Part shown: piece by piece, positions 25,589 to 34,537 of the stretch
How the letters are laid out: the number at the start of each line of letters is the position of its first letter
Numbering within the stretch: the stretch's first letter is position 1
From: Prevotella sp.
Lineage (GTDB): Bacteria > Bacteroidota > Bacteroidia > Bacteroidales > Dysgonomonadaceae
Direction: 5' to 3'
NCBI GenBank assembly: GCA_031285625.1
Contig: JAITVV010000089.1
Location: 29,931 to 93,930 of the forward strand
DNA: 64,000 nt
Translations under genes and position numbers: made by a program
Notes under the pieces: generated by a model
Told to the model about the DNA's origin: nothing
What the model saw: only the letters and a program-made list of their open reading frames with translations
The model's database searches: none

Positions 25589-26821
25589 TTAAAAATCAAA
25601 TTTTATACCCAGATTCAGATCCAATTGGGTCTTTCTGTCTGAATATATTGTATGGTACTTATTTCCGGCATCAAAATAATAAGCACCTCCAATTGTTCCG
25701 TAAAGATACAACTTTTTGTAAATAGGGTAGGCAACTCCAACGGATGCATTTACAGAAAATTGCGGATTAGACTGTTTTATAGATTCCTTAATATAATAAG
25801 GTTCCTTATAATATAAGATATTCGCTATGATATCATCCTTAATATCCGCTTTAGACATAGCCATCTTACTTTCATACCTCCCCTTTATATCTTTTTGTAC
25901 CATGGCTCCTACCGAAAGGTAAAACTTAGTTTTTCCTAATTCGTAGAACTTATAGTTTAAAGATAATGGTACTCCCAGATAATGGAAATTCTGATTTTCT
26001 TCTATTCCGTATGCACTTTCTGATGATACCTTAGAAGATAAATAAGTATAAACCACACCTGTTTCAAGAGACAGATTAGGGGCAATTCCTTTTGAGACTC
26101 TCACTCCCAAAGAAACCGGTAATCTATGTTGTAACTTGGATTCCTTATTTTCTTTATCTAATGCAGAATTGAAGGCAGCACTACGTACTTCTCTGGAGAA
26201 CAATAGTCCGCTTCCATTCTGGCTTTCACTATATGCCAATAAACCTGCGTTACCAGAAGTACTAAGAGAGAAACCATCTACTTCAGCTTTTTCTTCAGGT
26301 AGCAGCATCTTACCGTATGTTCTCTTAGTCACTTTTTCTTCTTTTTCTACAAAAGGTTCCTTTTGAGGCCTTGGTTTTGGTTCCGATGTTGGCTCTTTTT
26401 TAGGTTCATCCTTATCTGGAACAATCACAGGTTCTTTCTCTCCTTTTCTTACCTGAGCCATAGTAGGTTTATGTTCCTTCGCAGGTATAATAACAGCTGT
26501 AGTATCAATTCTCTTCTCAACTACGTCAGGTACAACTTCTTCAACTACAGCAACAGGTCGTTCGTCAGATATATCTTCAGATTCAGGCATAAGCAATAAT
26601 GCTACAACAATAGCAGCTGCAACACCAATCGCAATCAAGACAGTCTTGATGACTGAACCTGAGGACGATGATGAGGACGATGCAGATGAAGCATCAGCAG
26701 GAGCCGGCTGTTGAGACAAAAGCTGATCCAACCCGCCCCATACAGATGCAGGTACCTCCGGTTCAAAGTCTTTCAACTTTGAGGAGAATAGATCCTTTAT
26801 TTTGTCCTTATCTTCTATCAT
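25589..26821 (-). CDS. Membrane-anchored protein with anti-sigma-like N-terminus and outer-membrane beta-barrel-like C-terminus
   Basis: 410 residues. Residues 1-40 are cytoplasmic and contain FEPEVPASVWGGLDQLL, the short region often seen in such genes beside ECF sigma factors. A Ser run (45-56) precedes one membrane helix (58-78). Residues 79-170 form a Pro/Glu/Lys-rich linker (KKEPTSEPKPRPQKEPF). From about 225 the sequence is a small beta-barrel of the OmpW/PorT-like type: LPVSLGVRVSKGI, LGVPLSLNYKFYELG, LYLYGTIGGAYYF, ending LDLNLGIKFDF with a terminal Phe. If correct the chain spans both membranes. It starts 4 bases after the sigma factor gene. Confidence 0.65.
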   Translation of the reverse strand: MIEDKDKIKDLFSSKLKDFEPEVPASVWGGLDQLLSQQPAPADASSASSSSSSSGSVIKTVLIAIGVAAAIVVALLLMPESEDISDERPVAVVEEVVPDVVEKRIDTTAVIIPAKEHKPTMAQVRKGEKEPVIVPDKDEPKKEPTSEPKPRPQKEPFVEKEEKVTKRTYGKMLLPEEKAEVDGFSLSTSGNAGLLAYSESQNGSGLLFSREVRSAAFNSALDKENKESKLQHRLPVSLGVRVSKGIAPNLSLETGVVYTYLSSKVSSESAYGIEENQNFHYLGVPLSLNYKFYELGKTKFYLSVGAMVQKDIKGRYESKMAMSKADIKDDIIANILYYKEPYYIKESIKQSNPQFSVNASVGVAYPIYKKLYLYGTIGGAYYFDAGNKYHTIYSDRKTQLDLNLGIKFDF

Positions 26822-26825
26822 CTCT

Positions 26826-27374
26826 CTATAATTGCTCTTTTACATACTGTCTCACCTTCTCTTGTAATATTTGCCTGGCCCTTACATACTGCGAGCGGGA
26901 AGTGCCCTCGCTGATACCAAGCATATCTGCAATTTCTTTGTGAGAATAATCTTCTATTGCATATAAATTAAAAACTGTAGAGTAACCTTTTGGTAGCCCT
27001 TGCACCATTTTTAATAGTTCAGCTTCAGATATTCTATACATTTGGTCATCCTCTGTTGACTCATCAACAAGATCGGGAAGGTTCTGAATATCTTCAGAAG
27101 ATTCAAAAATCGATTTTTTCTTTCTTAAGTTTTCTAAAGCCAGGTTTATAAATACACGCTTAAGCCAGCCCTCAAACGAACCCTTTTCCTGATAGGAACT
27201 GATATTCGCGAAGACTTTAATGAATCCATCCTGCAACAAATCCTGAGCAGCATCTGAGTCGGAGCTATAGCGTAAGCAAATGCTGTACATCTTACGTGCG
27301 TAAGTTTCGTATAGCACTTTTTGAGCTTCCCGCTTTTGTTCCTTGCAGCCTGCTATCATTTGCAGTTCATTCAT
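26826..27374 (-). CDS. RNA polymerase ECF-type sigma factor
   Basis: 182 residues from the ATG at 27374 (a TTG three codons earlier is less likely). Region 2: YETYARKMYSICLRYSSD and AQDLLQDGFIKVFANISSYQ, then GSFEGWLKRVFINLALENLRKKK. Region 4: LPKGYSTVFNLYAIEDYSHKEIADMLGISEGTSRSQYVRARQIL, a complete helix-turn-helix for -35 recognition. It heads the three-gene operon with the barrel-tailed membrane protein and a lipoprotein. The membrane protein next door is the likely regulator. Target genes unknown; autoregulation is common in this class. Confidence 0.9.
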   Translation of the reverse strand: MNELQMIAGCKEQKREAQKVLYETYARKMYSICLRYSSDSDAAQDLLQDGFIKVFANISSYQEKGSFEGWLKRVFINLALENLRKKKSIFESSEDIQNLPDLVDESTEDDQMYRISEAELLKMVQGLPKGYSTVFNLYAIEDYSHKEIADMLGISEGTSRSQYVRARQILQEKVRQYVKEQL

Positions 27375-27484
27375 ATTGGCCAAGCTTCATTTTAGAGATG
27401 CATTTCTTTGAGAAATGCTGCATGAATCGGTGATAAATTTTTACGATTATCACTTATTTTATTGAAATAGTATAGATTCTTCAA

Positions 27485-27904
27485 TTATTCAGGTTTCTGG
27501 GTGAAGAGAATCATCTTCACCTGTAATTTATTCCCTACATCAATAACATCTACGACATCCTGTAAACTCAACGATTTATCTGCCTGTAGCAAAACATTCA
27601 TTTCAACGTTTGGATTATCGGCCTTCTCTTTTGTCAGAACTGCAGCTAAAGCAGGCTCAAGTTCTTCTTTAGCCAGTTCTTTATCATTAATATAATATCT
27701 TAGATCTTTTGTTATAATCAGATTGATATTTTTCTTTGTTACAACTTTTTCGGATGTAGCAGCATTTGGTAAAAGTACCCTTATTGCTGCTGGGGTTACC
27801 ATTGTAGATATGATAAGGAAAAATAACAGCAGAAAAAACATAATATCATTCAAAGAAGCTGTATAAACCTCTGCCGTCCTTGTTTTTCTACGTTGTATTT
27901 TCAT
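27485..27904 (-). CDS. exbD: ExbD/TolR-family biopolymer transport protein
   Basis: 139 residues. One membrane helix near 18-40 with the functional aspartate in LNDIMFFLLLFFLIIST, then a periplasmic ExbD domain (about 50-139: NINLIITKDLRYYINDK, LLQADKSLSLQDVVDVIDVG). With ExbB/TolQ it forms a proton channel that powers TonB or Tol. It lies 21 bases downstream of the exbB-like gene. No tonB or tolB is nearby, so Ton versus Tol is not settled. Confidence 0.88.
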   Translation of the reverse strand: MKIQRRKTRTAEVYTASLNDIMFFLLLFFLIISTMVTPAAIRVLLPNAATSEKVVTKKNINLIITKDLRYYINDKELAKEELEPALAAVLTKEKADNPNVEMNVLLQADKSLSLQDVVDVIDVGNKLQVKMILFTQKPE

Positions 27905-27925
27905 AAATTTATAATTTATAGATGA

Positions 27926-28633
27926 TCAAGCTTCCAGTGTACCTTTTTTGTTCATCCGTATTGCCTTAAGAACCTCATTTGATTCTTTATCAATATTCAC
28001 CACAGCTTTATCAATACGTCCATTTAATAAGTAATAACCCGAATAAGCAATAATACCAACTAACAAACCGGCTCCCGAACAAATCATTTTCTGGTACAAT
28101 CCTGTAGAAATGGTATCAATAGCGAGGTCATTTGTTCTGGCAATATCGTAGAATATCTTTATAACACCGAATATCGTTCCCAAGAACCCTAACATCGGTG
28201 CAATTGAAGCAGTGATACCAAGCCAGTTCATTTGATTTTCGAGAATACTCACTTGTTGACGAGCCTCTACCTCCATTGCTTCTTCTATCTCTTTATCACT
28301 GAGTTCAAATTCTTTCAGTCCGGCAGCGATAACTTTTGCAGAAGCATATGGACGTTCGATACAAAATTTTAGTGCTTTATCTATTTTCCCTTCGTGAATA
28401 AGTTCAATCACACGGGACAGCCACACAGAGTCTTTCTTTCCCAAACGATTTATTACTAACCATTTATTTATGATAACATAAATAGCTAATAAAGACAAAA
28501 GAAATATAGGAAGTAGAATCCAGCCTCCTTTTAGAATAAGACTAAAGTAACTTTCTTCAGGGGCAGTCTGGGCAGTCTGCTCTGCCATCTCAACCACAGG
28601 ATTGGCAGCTTGTAGTAGTACAAATAAATTCAT
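27926..28633 (-). CDS. exbB: MotA/TolQ/ExbB proton channel family protein
   Basis: 235 residues, three membrane helices (about 33-53, 134-158, 176-198). Between the first two is a large cytoplasmic loop (VIELIHEGKIDKALKFCIERPYASAKVIAAGL). Conserved signatures are APMLGFLGTIFGVIKIFYDIA (about 143-163) and TGLYQKMICSGAGLLVGIIAYSGYY. It builds the pentameric channel around the ExbD dimer encoded next. A -7 box (28674) lies within the loop of an inverted repeat upstream. Confidence 0.9.
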   Translation of the reverse strand: MNLFVLLQAANPVVEMAEQTAQTAPEESYFSLILKGGWILLPIFLLSLLAIYVIINKWLVINRLGKKDSVWLSRVIELIHEGKIDKALKFCIERPYASAKVIAAGLKEFELSDKEIEEAMEVEARQQVSILENQMNWLGITASIAPMLGFLGTIFGVIKIFYDIARTNDLAIDTISTGLYQKMICSGAGLLVGIIAYSGYYLLNGRIDKAVVNIDKESNEVLKAIRMNKKGTLEA

Positions 28634-28660
28634 TAATTTTGATTCCTTTTAATGTAAATT

Positions 28661-28695
28661 TCGACAGAAGAACCAAAGATAAGCTCTTCTGTCGA
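28661..28695 (-). terminator. Inverted repeat between nuoN and exbB (possible terminator or operator)
   Basis: Perfect 11-base arms TCGACAGAAGA / TCTTCTGTCGA (28661-28671, 28685-28695), loop 13 bases. It lies after the nuoN stop and could end the nuo transcript, though the T run is weak. The loop contains CAAAGATA, which read on the minus strand is the TATCTTTG -7 box of exbB (28674-28681), so an operator role is equally possible. Confidence 0.55.
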
Positions 28696-28720
28696 TATAT
28701 CATTTATCCTTTAATAATCT

Positions 28721-30145
28721 TTAATATATACCAAAGCTAACCTGAGCTATATATTCATAGAAACAGCTAACAACTCCGACGATAAATATACCCACCATTG
28801 AAAGAACTAAAGACGCCTTCATATAACCGTCGGTATTTAATGTTTCTATTGGAGAATCGGTCTTTTTAATAAACATCGCCTTCACCACTAACAGGTAATA
28901 ATACAAAGATATTACCGTATTTAAGAAAGCGAGGAATACAAGTAATGTTTGTCCTTGTTCCATAGCAGCCATAAATACAAACAGCTTACTGAAAAATCCG
29001 GCAGCAAACGGAATACCTCCCAACGAGAACATCGCTATCATCATTGCCAATGCTAACTTAGGATTCGTATAATACAAGCCGTTATAATCATCCATGTTCA
29101 CTTTTCCTGTTTTATCTTCTACTGCTGATATAACACCAAATGCAGCAAGATTAGAGAAAACATAGACAAATACATAGAATATAGTAGCTGCCATACCGGC
29201 AGATGTACCTGTAAATACACTTAACATAATATACCCTGCCTGCGAAATAGAAGAGAAAGCAAGGAAGCGTTTCATATTCTTCTGGCGAAGTGCAAACAAG
29301 TTACCCACAGTAATAGTTAGCAAAATAATGATCCATAAAATATTTTTCCAGGTATCCTGCAATGCAGGGAATACTTTGAAAAGGATAGCCATCAGTGCAA
29401 ATACTGCGGCTCCTTTTGATATGGTCGATAAATATAAAGTCACATTTGTAGGTGCTCCCTGATATGTATCCGGTGCCCAAAGATGGAATGGAACCAGTGA
29501 TATCTTGAAGAACAAACCTGCCATAACAAATACCATTGCCATAACTACCATTGGGGTAGAGTATATATTTGCTGCAATATCTGTATAATACAATGTTCCA
29601 CATGCACCATACAGGAACGATAACCCGAATGTCATAATAGCGGAAGAGAAAATAGCATTGAATATATATTTCGCTCCGGCTTCTGCCGATTCGTGTCTGT
29701 ATTTATCAAATGCAACTAATGCAGCAATAGGTAATGATGCTGTCTCGAGCCCAATGTAGAACAATAGGAAGTTGCCGGAAGAAATCATCAGATACATTCC
29801 TAGTAGAGTAAGAGTAGTCAGCATAAAGAACTCACCTCTTTTTAGTATAGCGTCCGGTTTCTTCAACCATGCATTAGCTTGCAGGAAGATAAGGAAAACC
29901 CCTATATTAAGAACATTTTTTATTGTAAGATAGGCCGGGCCTGTCACGTACATGCCTGCAAATGATTCTCCATTATCCTTGAAAAAGAAACAAAGAACCG
30001 TGTGCGCCAAAAACACTGTACAAGCGAACGGAAAATAATATTTTTTTGCGCTGTCTGAAGCAAATAAATCGTAAAAAATAAGTAAGAGGAATACCACGAT
30101 TAGTGATAACTCATGCTTCATCAACAAATAATTACTTAAATCCAT
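28721..30145 (-). CDS. nuoN: NADH-quinone oxidoreductase subunit N
   Basis: 474 residues, about 14 membrane helices. Antiporter-like subunit of complex I with the proton-pathway core: ETASLPIAALVAFDKY (about 134-149, Glu in TM5), FKISLVPFHLWAPDTYQGAPT (about 212-232, Lys in TM7) and KNMKRFLAFSSISQAGYIML (about 290-309). Last gene of the nuo operon, 37 bases after nuoM. Confidence 0.95.
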   Translation of the reverse strand: MDLSNYLLMKHELSLIVVFLLLIFYDLFASDSAKKYYFPFACTVFLAHTVLCFFFKDNGESFAGMYVTGPAYLTIKNVLNIGVFLIFLQANAWLKKPDAILKRGEFFMLTTLTLLGMYLMISSGNFLLFYIGLETASLPIAALVAFDKYRHESAEAGAKYIFNAIFSSAIMTFGLSFLYGACGTLYYTDIAANIYSTPMVVMAMVFVMAGLFFKISLVPFHLWAPDTYQGAPTNVTLYLSTISKGAAVFALMAILFKVFPALQDTWKNILWIIILLTITVGNLFALRQKNMKRFLAFSSISQAGYIMLSVFTGTSAGMAATIFYVFVYVFSNLAAFGVISAVEDKTGKVNMDDYNGLYYTNPKLALAMMIAMFSLGGIPFAAGFFSKLFVFMAAMEQGQTLLVFLAFLNTVISLYYYLLVVKAMFIKKTDSPIETLNTDGYMKASLVLSMVGIFIVGVVSCFYEYIAQVSFGIY

Positions 30146-30182
30146 CTTTATATCTTAAAATTACATTGTTTACAATTTATTC

Positions 30183-31664
30183 TTATTTCCCTATATATGC
30201 CAGACTCGAACTTATCAGATCTGATATCCATCCCGGGAACATACCCATTCCGGCTACACAAATAATTAACCCTACAGTAGCTATTTTTTCATGCCATACA
30301 GCATCTGTCAGTTCTAAATGATGTGGATCCTGAACCGGACCGTAAAGAATTTTCCCAACGACTTTGAGTATATATACTGCAGTCACAACAATTGAAGAAA
30401 TGGCTGCAATAGTAAATATACGGTGAAAAAGATCATTGTGCTCGAATGCACCTACGAATATCGTCATTTCAGCCACAAATCCACTTAATCCCGGAAGACC
30501 TAACGAAGCCATACCGGCAATTACATAACATACACTAAGGAATGGCATAATCTTCATCAGGCCACCCATCTGGCGAATATCACGTGTATGTGTACGTCCA
30601 TAGATCATACCAATCAGGGCAAAGAAAAGAGCTGTCATCAGACCATGTGAAAGCATCTGCATCACAGCACCTGTCATAGCTGTCTGATTCATCATTAATA
30701 TAGCGAACAATACCAATCCACAGTGGCTCACCGAAGAATAAGCATTGATATATTTCAAGTCTGTCTGAGAAATTGCACCTAATGCACCATAAATAACACT
30801 GATACCTGTAAGGATAATAAATATCCATGATAATTCATCTGCAGCCTCCGGCATAAGACGCATAGCTATACGGAAACATCCGTATCCCCCCAGTTTCATC
30901 AACACTCCTGCATGGAGCATAGATACCGCTGTAGGAGCAGAGGCATGACCATCTGGAGACCATGTATGAAATGGGAACAGAGCTCCCAATACCCCAAATC
31001 CTAAGAATGTAAGCGGGAAGATCCAATATTGAGCTGCTACAGGAATTGCATTATTCGCTGCAACCTCCAACATATTAAATGTATAATCTCCTGTTGCAGA
31101 AGAATTAAAATAGATACCAAATATACCCACTGCAAGGAAAGCAGAACCACCCATTAGCATCAAGGTAAGCTTCATTGCAGAATATTCTTTTCTTCCTGTA
31201 CCCCATAGCCCGATAAGCAAATACATCGGAATCAAAGCTATTTCGTAGAAGAAGAACATGGTAAACATATCCAATGAGATAAAGAATCCGTATACCCCTA
31301 CCGAAAGTAAGGTAAGCCACATAAAGAAATCTTTAGGAAGCGGATTCATGTTCCACGAAGCGAATGTTCCGGTAAATATGATTATGGATGTCAGCAGAAG
31401 CATAAGTACTGAAATACCATCAACACCAATCGCATAATGGATATTCAGGGTTGTAAACCAAACTTTATCATATGTAAATAACATCTCGGCAGTATTCCCT
31501 GCACTACGTTCTGCATAGAACATAAATAATAATGTTACTGCCAACGCCATCTCAATGGCTGCACCTATCACACCAACGGTGCGTACTTGTTTGATGTTGC
31601 GGCATGGAATAAATGCAACTAACATCACAACAGGAACAAGAATAAATAATGAAAGAATATTCAT
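30183..31664 (-). CDS. nuoM: NADH-quinone oxidoreductase subunit M
   Basis: 493 residues, about 14 membrane helices. Signatures: FFYEIALIPMYLLIGLWG (about 137-154, with the TM5 Glu), GALFPFHTWSPDGHASAPT (about 226-244) and TDLKYINAYSSVSHCGLV (about 305-322). Antiporter-like proton pump subunit of complex I. Placed between nuoL (23 bases) and nuoN (37 bases). Confidence 0.96.
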   Translation of the reverse strand: MNILSLFILVPVVMLVAFIPCRNIKQVRTVGVIGAAIEMALAVTLLFMFYAERSAGNTAEMLFTYDKVWFTTLNIHYAIGVDGISVLMLLLTSIIIFTGTFASWNMNPLPKDFFMWLTLLSVGVYGFFISLDMFTMFFFYEIALIPMYLLIGLWGTGRKEYSAMKLTLMLMGGSAFLAVGIFGIYFNSSATGDYTFNMLEVAANNAIPVAAQYWIFPLTFLGFGVLGALFPFHTWSPDGHASAPTAVSMLHAGVLMKLGGYGCFRIAMRLMPEAADELSWIFIILTGISVIYGALGAISQTDLKYINAYSSVSHCGLVLFAILMMNQTAMTGAVMQMLSHGLMTALFFALIGMIYGRTHTRDIRQMGGLMKIMPFLSVCYVIAGMASLGLPGLSGFVAEMTIFVGAFEHNDLFHRIFTIAAISSIVVTAVYILKVVGKILYGPVQDPHHLELTDAVWHEKIATVGLIICVAGMGMFPGWISDLISSSLAYIGK

Positions 31665-31687
31665 TTTTTTATATTTTAATCTATATC

Positions 31688-33625
31688 TTATCTACAAATA
31701 AAGCACACTAACCATCCGGCAAAGCCGACTATAAGAATCAACGCCCCTAACAAATATACCAAAGCATATTGTTGGATATATCCGGATTGCAATCCTTTTA
31801 TTGAACGTGATGCAGCCTGAGTAACAGTAGCTAATGAGTCCATAAAGCCATCCACGAATTTCTTATCGAACCAGGCAATAGGCTTGGAAATGCGTTTGAA
31901 TATAATACTACGTGTTACAAACAACCATAATTCGTCGAAATAGAATTTATGGTAAGCCCATTTATATAACGTACTGATACTTGACACAATCTTATCAGGA
32001 ATTTCGTTCTTCTTATAATATAATTTGAAGGCTATGCCCATACCCACTAATGAGATTATCACACTGGTAATAGCCACCTGCATGTTAATATGAGCATCAT
32101 AAGGCACTCCATCAGAAGTTATAAATTGGCTGAATGGAACGTATCCTGCACCAAATGCAAATACCGTTAATATAATCAAAGGAAGAGCCATTGCAGGTCC
32201 CGCTTCGTGCGGCTCGTGATGGTAATGTTTCTTCTCATAGAAGAATATACGTAGAAACAAACGAGTCATATAGAATGCAGTAAGTCCGGCAGCAAAAGAT
32301 AGTATGAAATATATTACTTTATCATTTTCGAATGCTGCAGCCAGTATTTCATCCTTGCTATAAAATCCGGAAAAGAAAGGAACACCCGCAATAGCCAGTA
32401 AAGCTACAAGGAAAGCCCAGCGTGTAACCTTCAGGTTCTTCCAAAGTCCTCCCATATCATCCATTTCATTGCTATGGACTGCATGGATAATAGCTCCTGC
32501 ACATAAGAACAACAATGCTTTGAAGAATGCATGCGTAAACAGGTGGAACATACCGGCCATGTATCCCAGACCATCATGTCCTCCAAATTTGGATACCCCT
32601 ATAGAGGTAAGCATAAATGCAATCTGCGATATAGTAGAAAAAGCAAGCACACGTTTTATATCGGTTTGAGTACAAGCTACAATAGCCGCAAACAGCGCTG
32701 TAATAGCTCCCACATAACTTATAAACTGAAGTATATCGGGTGCCCCAAATGCATATACAGGAAATAGGCGTGCTACTAGGAATACTCCGGCTACAACCAT
32801 TGTTGCTGCATGGATCAGAGCCGATGCAGGGGTTGGACCTTCCATCGCATCCGGCAACCAGATGTGGAATGGCATCATGGCAGATTTTCCGGCACCACCC
32901 ATAAAAATTAGCAACATTGCCCACGACATTACAGATAATCCCAAGAATGAAGAACCTTGCATTGTTGCAATAAATGGCGCTCCCTGAGCTGTAATGGTTG
33001 TAAAGTCGAATGTTTCTGAAAAATATGATAGTAATAAAATTCCTACAAGGAAGAAGAAGTCGGCAAAACGTGTAACAATAAATGCTTTCTTAGAAGCAGC
33101 TACCGCCGACGGTTTTGTATAATAAAAACTGATAAGCAGGAATGAAGACACACCCACAAGCTCCCAGAAAATATACATTTGGAAAATATTGGTTGCTACA
33201 ACCAAACCTAACATAGCAAAGCTAAACAGGGAAAGAAATGCATAATAGCGTTGAAACCCTTTTTCTCCTTTCATATAGCCTAAACTATATATATGTACCA
33301 TAAGTGATACAGTAGTAATAACAACAAGCATCATTACCGAAATAGGATCTAGATATATACCTAAGTCTATATGTAGTGTATCTGTAAACCTAAGCCAGGT
33401 AAAAGCTGTATGTACAGCCTGGTAAACTCCGTCTACTTTTCCATCTACAAAAAAGTACTGATATGCTGTAACATATGATAATACAGCCATTACGCACAGC
33501 GATGTTGTTCCTAATATTCCGGATACAATAGGTTTCATATATTTGCCACCCAGTCCCAGTATAAGAAACATAATAGCCGGCAAAGCAATTATTAGTATTG
33601 AATATGTGTAATTAAATTGTTCCAT
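31688..33625 (-). CDS. nuoL: NADH-quinone oxidoreductase subunit L
   Basis: 645 residues, about 16 membrane helices plus the lateral helix at the C-terminus that runs along the membrane arm. Conserved parts: IFWELVGVSSFLLISFYY (about 148-165, TM5 Glu), SAMMPFHIWLPDAMEGPTPASALIHAATMV (about 251-280; TM7/TM8), CTQTDIKRVLAFSTISQIAFM (about 319-339). It is the distal proton-pumping subunit. 21 bases after nuoK. Confidence 0.97.
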   Translation of the reverse strand: MEQFNYTYSILIIALPAIMFLILGLGGKYMKPIVSGILGTTSLCVMAVLSYVTAYQYFFVDGKVDGVYQAVHTAFTWLRFTDTLHIDLGIYLDPISVMMLVVITTVSLMVHIYSLGYMKGEKGFQRYYAFLSLFSFAMLGLVVATNIFQMYIFWELVGVSSFLLISFYYTKPSAVAASKKAFIVTRFADFFFLVGILLLSYFSETFDFTTITAQGAPFIATMQGSSFLGLSVMSWAMLLIFMGGAGKSAMMPFHIWLPDAMEGPTPASALIHAATMVVAGVFLVARLFPVYAFGAPDILQFISYVGAITALFAAIVACTQTDIKRVLAFSTISQIAFMLTSIGVSKFGGHDGLGYMAGMFHLFTHAFFKALLFLCAGAIIHAVHSNEMDDMGGLWKNLKVTRWAFLVALLAIAGVPFFSGFYSKDEILAAAFENDKVIYFILSFAAGLTAFYMTRLFLRIFFYEKKHYHHEPHEAGPAMALPLIILTVFAFGAGYVPFSQFITSDGVPYDAHINMQVAITSVIISLVGMGIAFKLYYKKNEIPDKIVSSISTLYKWAYHKFYFDELWLFVTRSIIFKRISKPIAWFDKKFVDGFMDSLATVTQAASRSIKGLQSGYIQQYALVYLLGALILIVGFAGWLVCFICR

Positions 33626-33646
33626 ATCTTGTAGCTATTTCCTTGC

Positions 33647-33991
33647 TTAATTTTTCATTTTAGTTATGTTTTCATCTATATATATACTCTTCACATTACG
33701 GTATATATTGATGATAATAGCTATGGCAATGGCTGTTTCGGCAGCAGCAATACCTATCGCAAACAGAGTGAAGAAAAAGCCTTCCATCTGTCCCGGATAT
33801 AAATAGCGATTAAATACTACAAAGTTGAGGTCTGTAGCATTCAACATTAGTTCAATGGAAATCAGAACCATAAGCATGTTTTTGCGCGAAAGGAATCCAT
33901 ATACTCCCGCAAAAAACATTAGGGTACTTACAGCTAAGTATGCTTCTATTGGCACAGGCCCTGATAATAAACCGGTAATAAATTCACCCAT
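33647..33991 (-). CDS. nuoK: NADH-quinone oxidoreductase subunit K
   Basis: 114 residues, three membrane helices. SIELMLNATDLNFVVF (about 46-61) and FAIGIAAAETAIAIAIIINIYRN (about 77-99) carry the two conserved membrane glutamates of NuoK. Complex I membrane arm. 20 bases downstream of nuoJ. Confidence 0.95.
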   Translation of the reverse strand: MGEFITGLLSGPVPIEAYLAVSTLMFFAGVYGFLSRKNMLMVLISIELMLNATDLNFVVFNRYLYPGQMEGFFFTLFAIGIAAAETAIAIAIIINIYRNVKSIYIDENITKMKN

Positions 33992-34011
33992 AACTTATCT
34001 TTGTTTTTTTC

Positions 34012-34515
34012 TTATCTTTTTCTAGCAATCATAATACCTCCGATTATACAAGCCAACAGTAAAATACTGATTGCTTCGAAAGGTAATAAATACTGATACT
34101 TATCTGTACCCATCATAGCCATACCCACATCCTGCATTTTCATTTCACTTTGTGTTACATAAGTATAGAACTTATTCACATTATAAAAAATGATATGTCC
34201 ACAGATACCTAATCCTGCAAGCGAAGCAATAGCTGCAATAAACATCCTGCCCGGTTTTTCGAACTTGACATCTCTCCCCGGTTCATTCGTTAACAGAATA
34301 GCAAAAATGAATAAAACCATCACACCTCCTGCATATACAGCTATTTGTACACCCATAAGGAAATGATAATTAAGTAACAGATACAAGCCTGCTGTGCCTA
34401 GCAGGACAAACAACAGGAATGTTGCCGCGCGAATAATCTTTTGAGTAGTAACTGCCATAAAAGAACAGATTACTATTATCGCCGCTAAAATGTAAAATAT
34501 AATGTTCTCTGCCAT
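34012..34515 (-). CDS. nuoJ: NADH-quinone oxidoreductase subunit J
   Basis: 167 residues, five membrane helices. LLNYHFLMGVQIAVYAGGVMVLFIFAI (about 47-73) is the conserved TM3 region with the pi-bulge in NuoJ. Complex I membrane arm, between nuoI and nuoK. Confidence 0.94.
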   Translation of the reverse strand: MAENIIFYILAAIIVICSFMAVTTQKIIRAATFLLFVLLGTAGLYLLLNYHFLMGVQIAVYAGGVMVLFIFAILLTNEPGRDVKFEKPGRMFIAAIASLAGLGICGHIIFYNVNKFYTYVTQSEMKMQDVGMAMMGTDKYQYLLPFEAISILLLACIIGGIMIARKR

Positions 34516-34537
34516 AATCTATTGATTATCGTATGTT

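Noticed and set aside
26650-26700. Low-complexity repeat GATGATGAGGACGATG
   Set aside because: It encodes the serine run of the barrel-tailed membrane protein and is a codon-level repeat, not a mobile or regulatory repeat.
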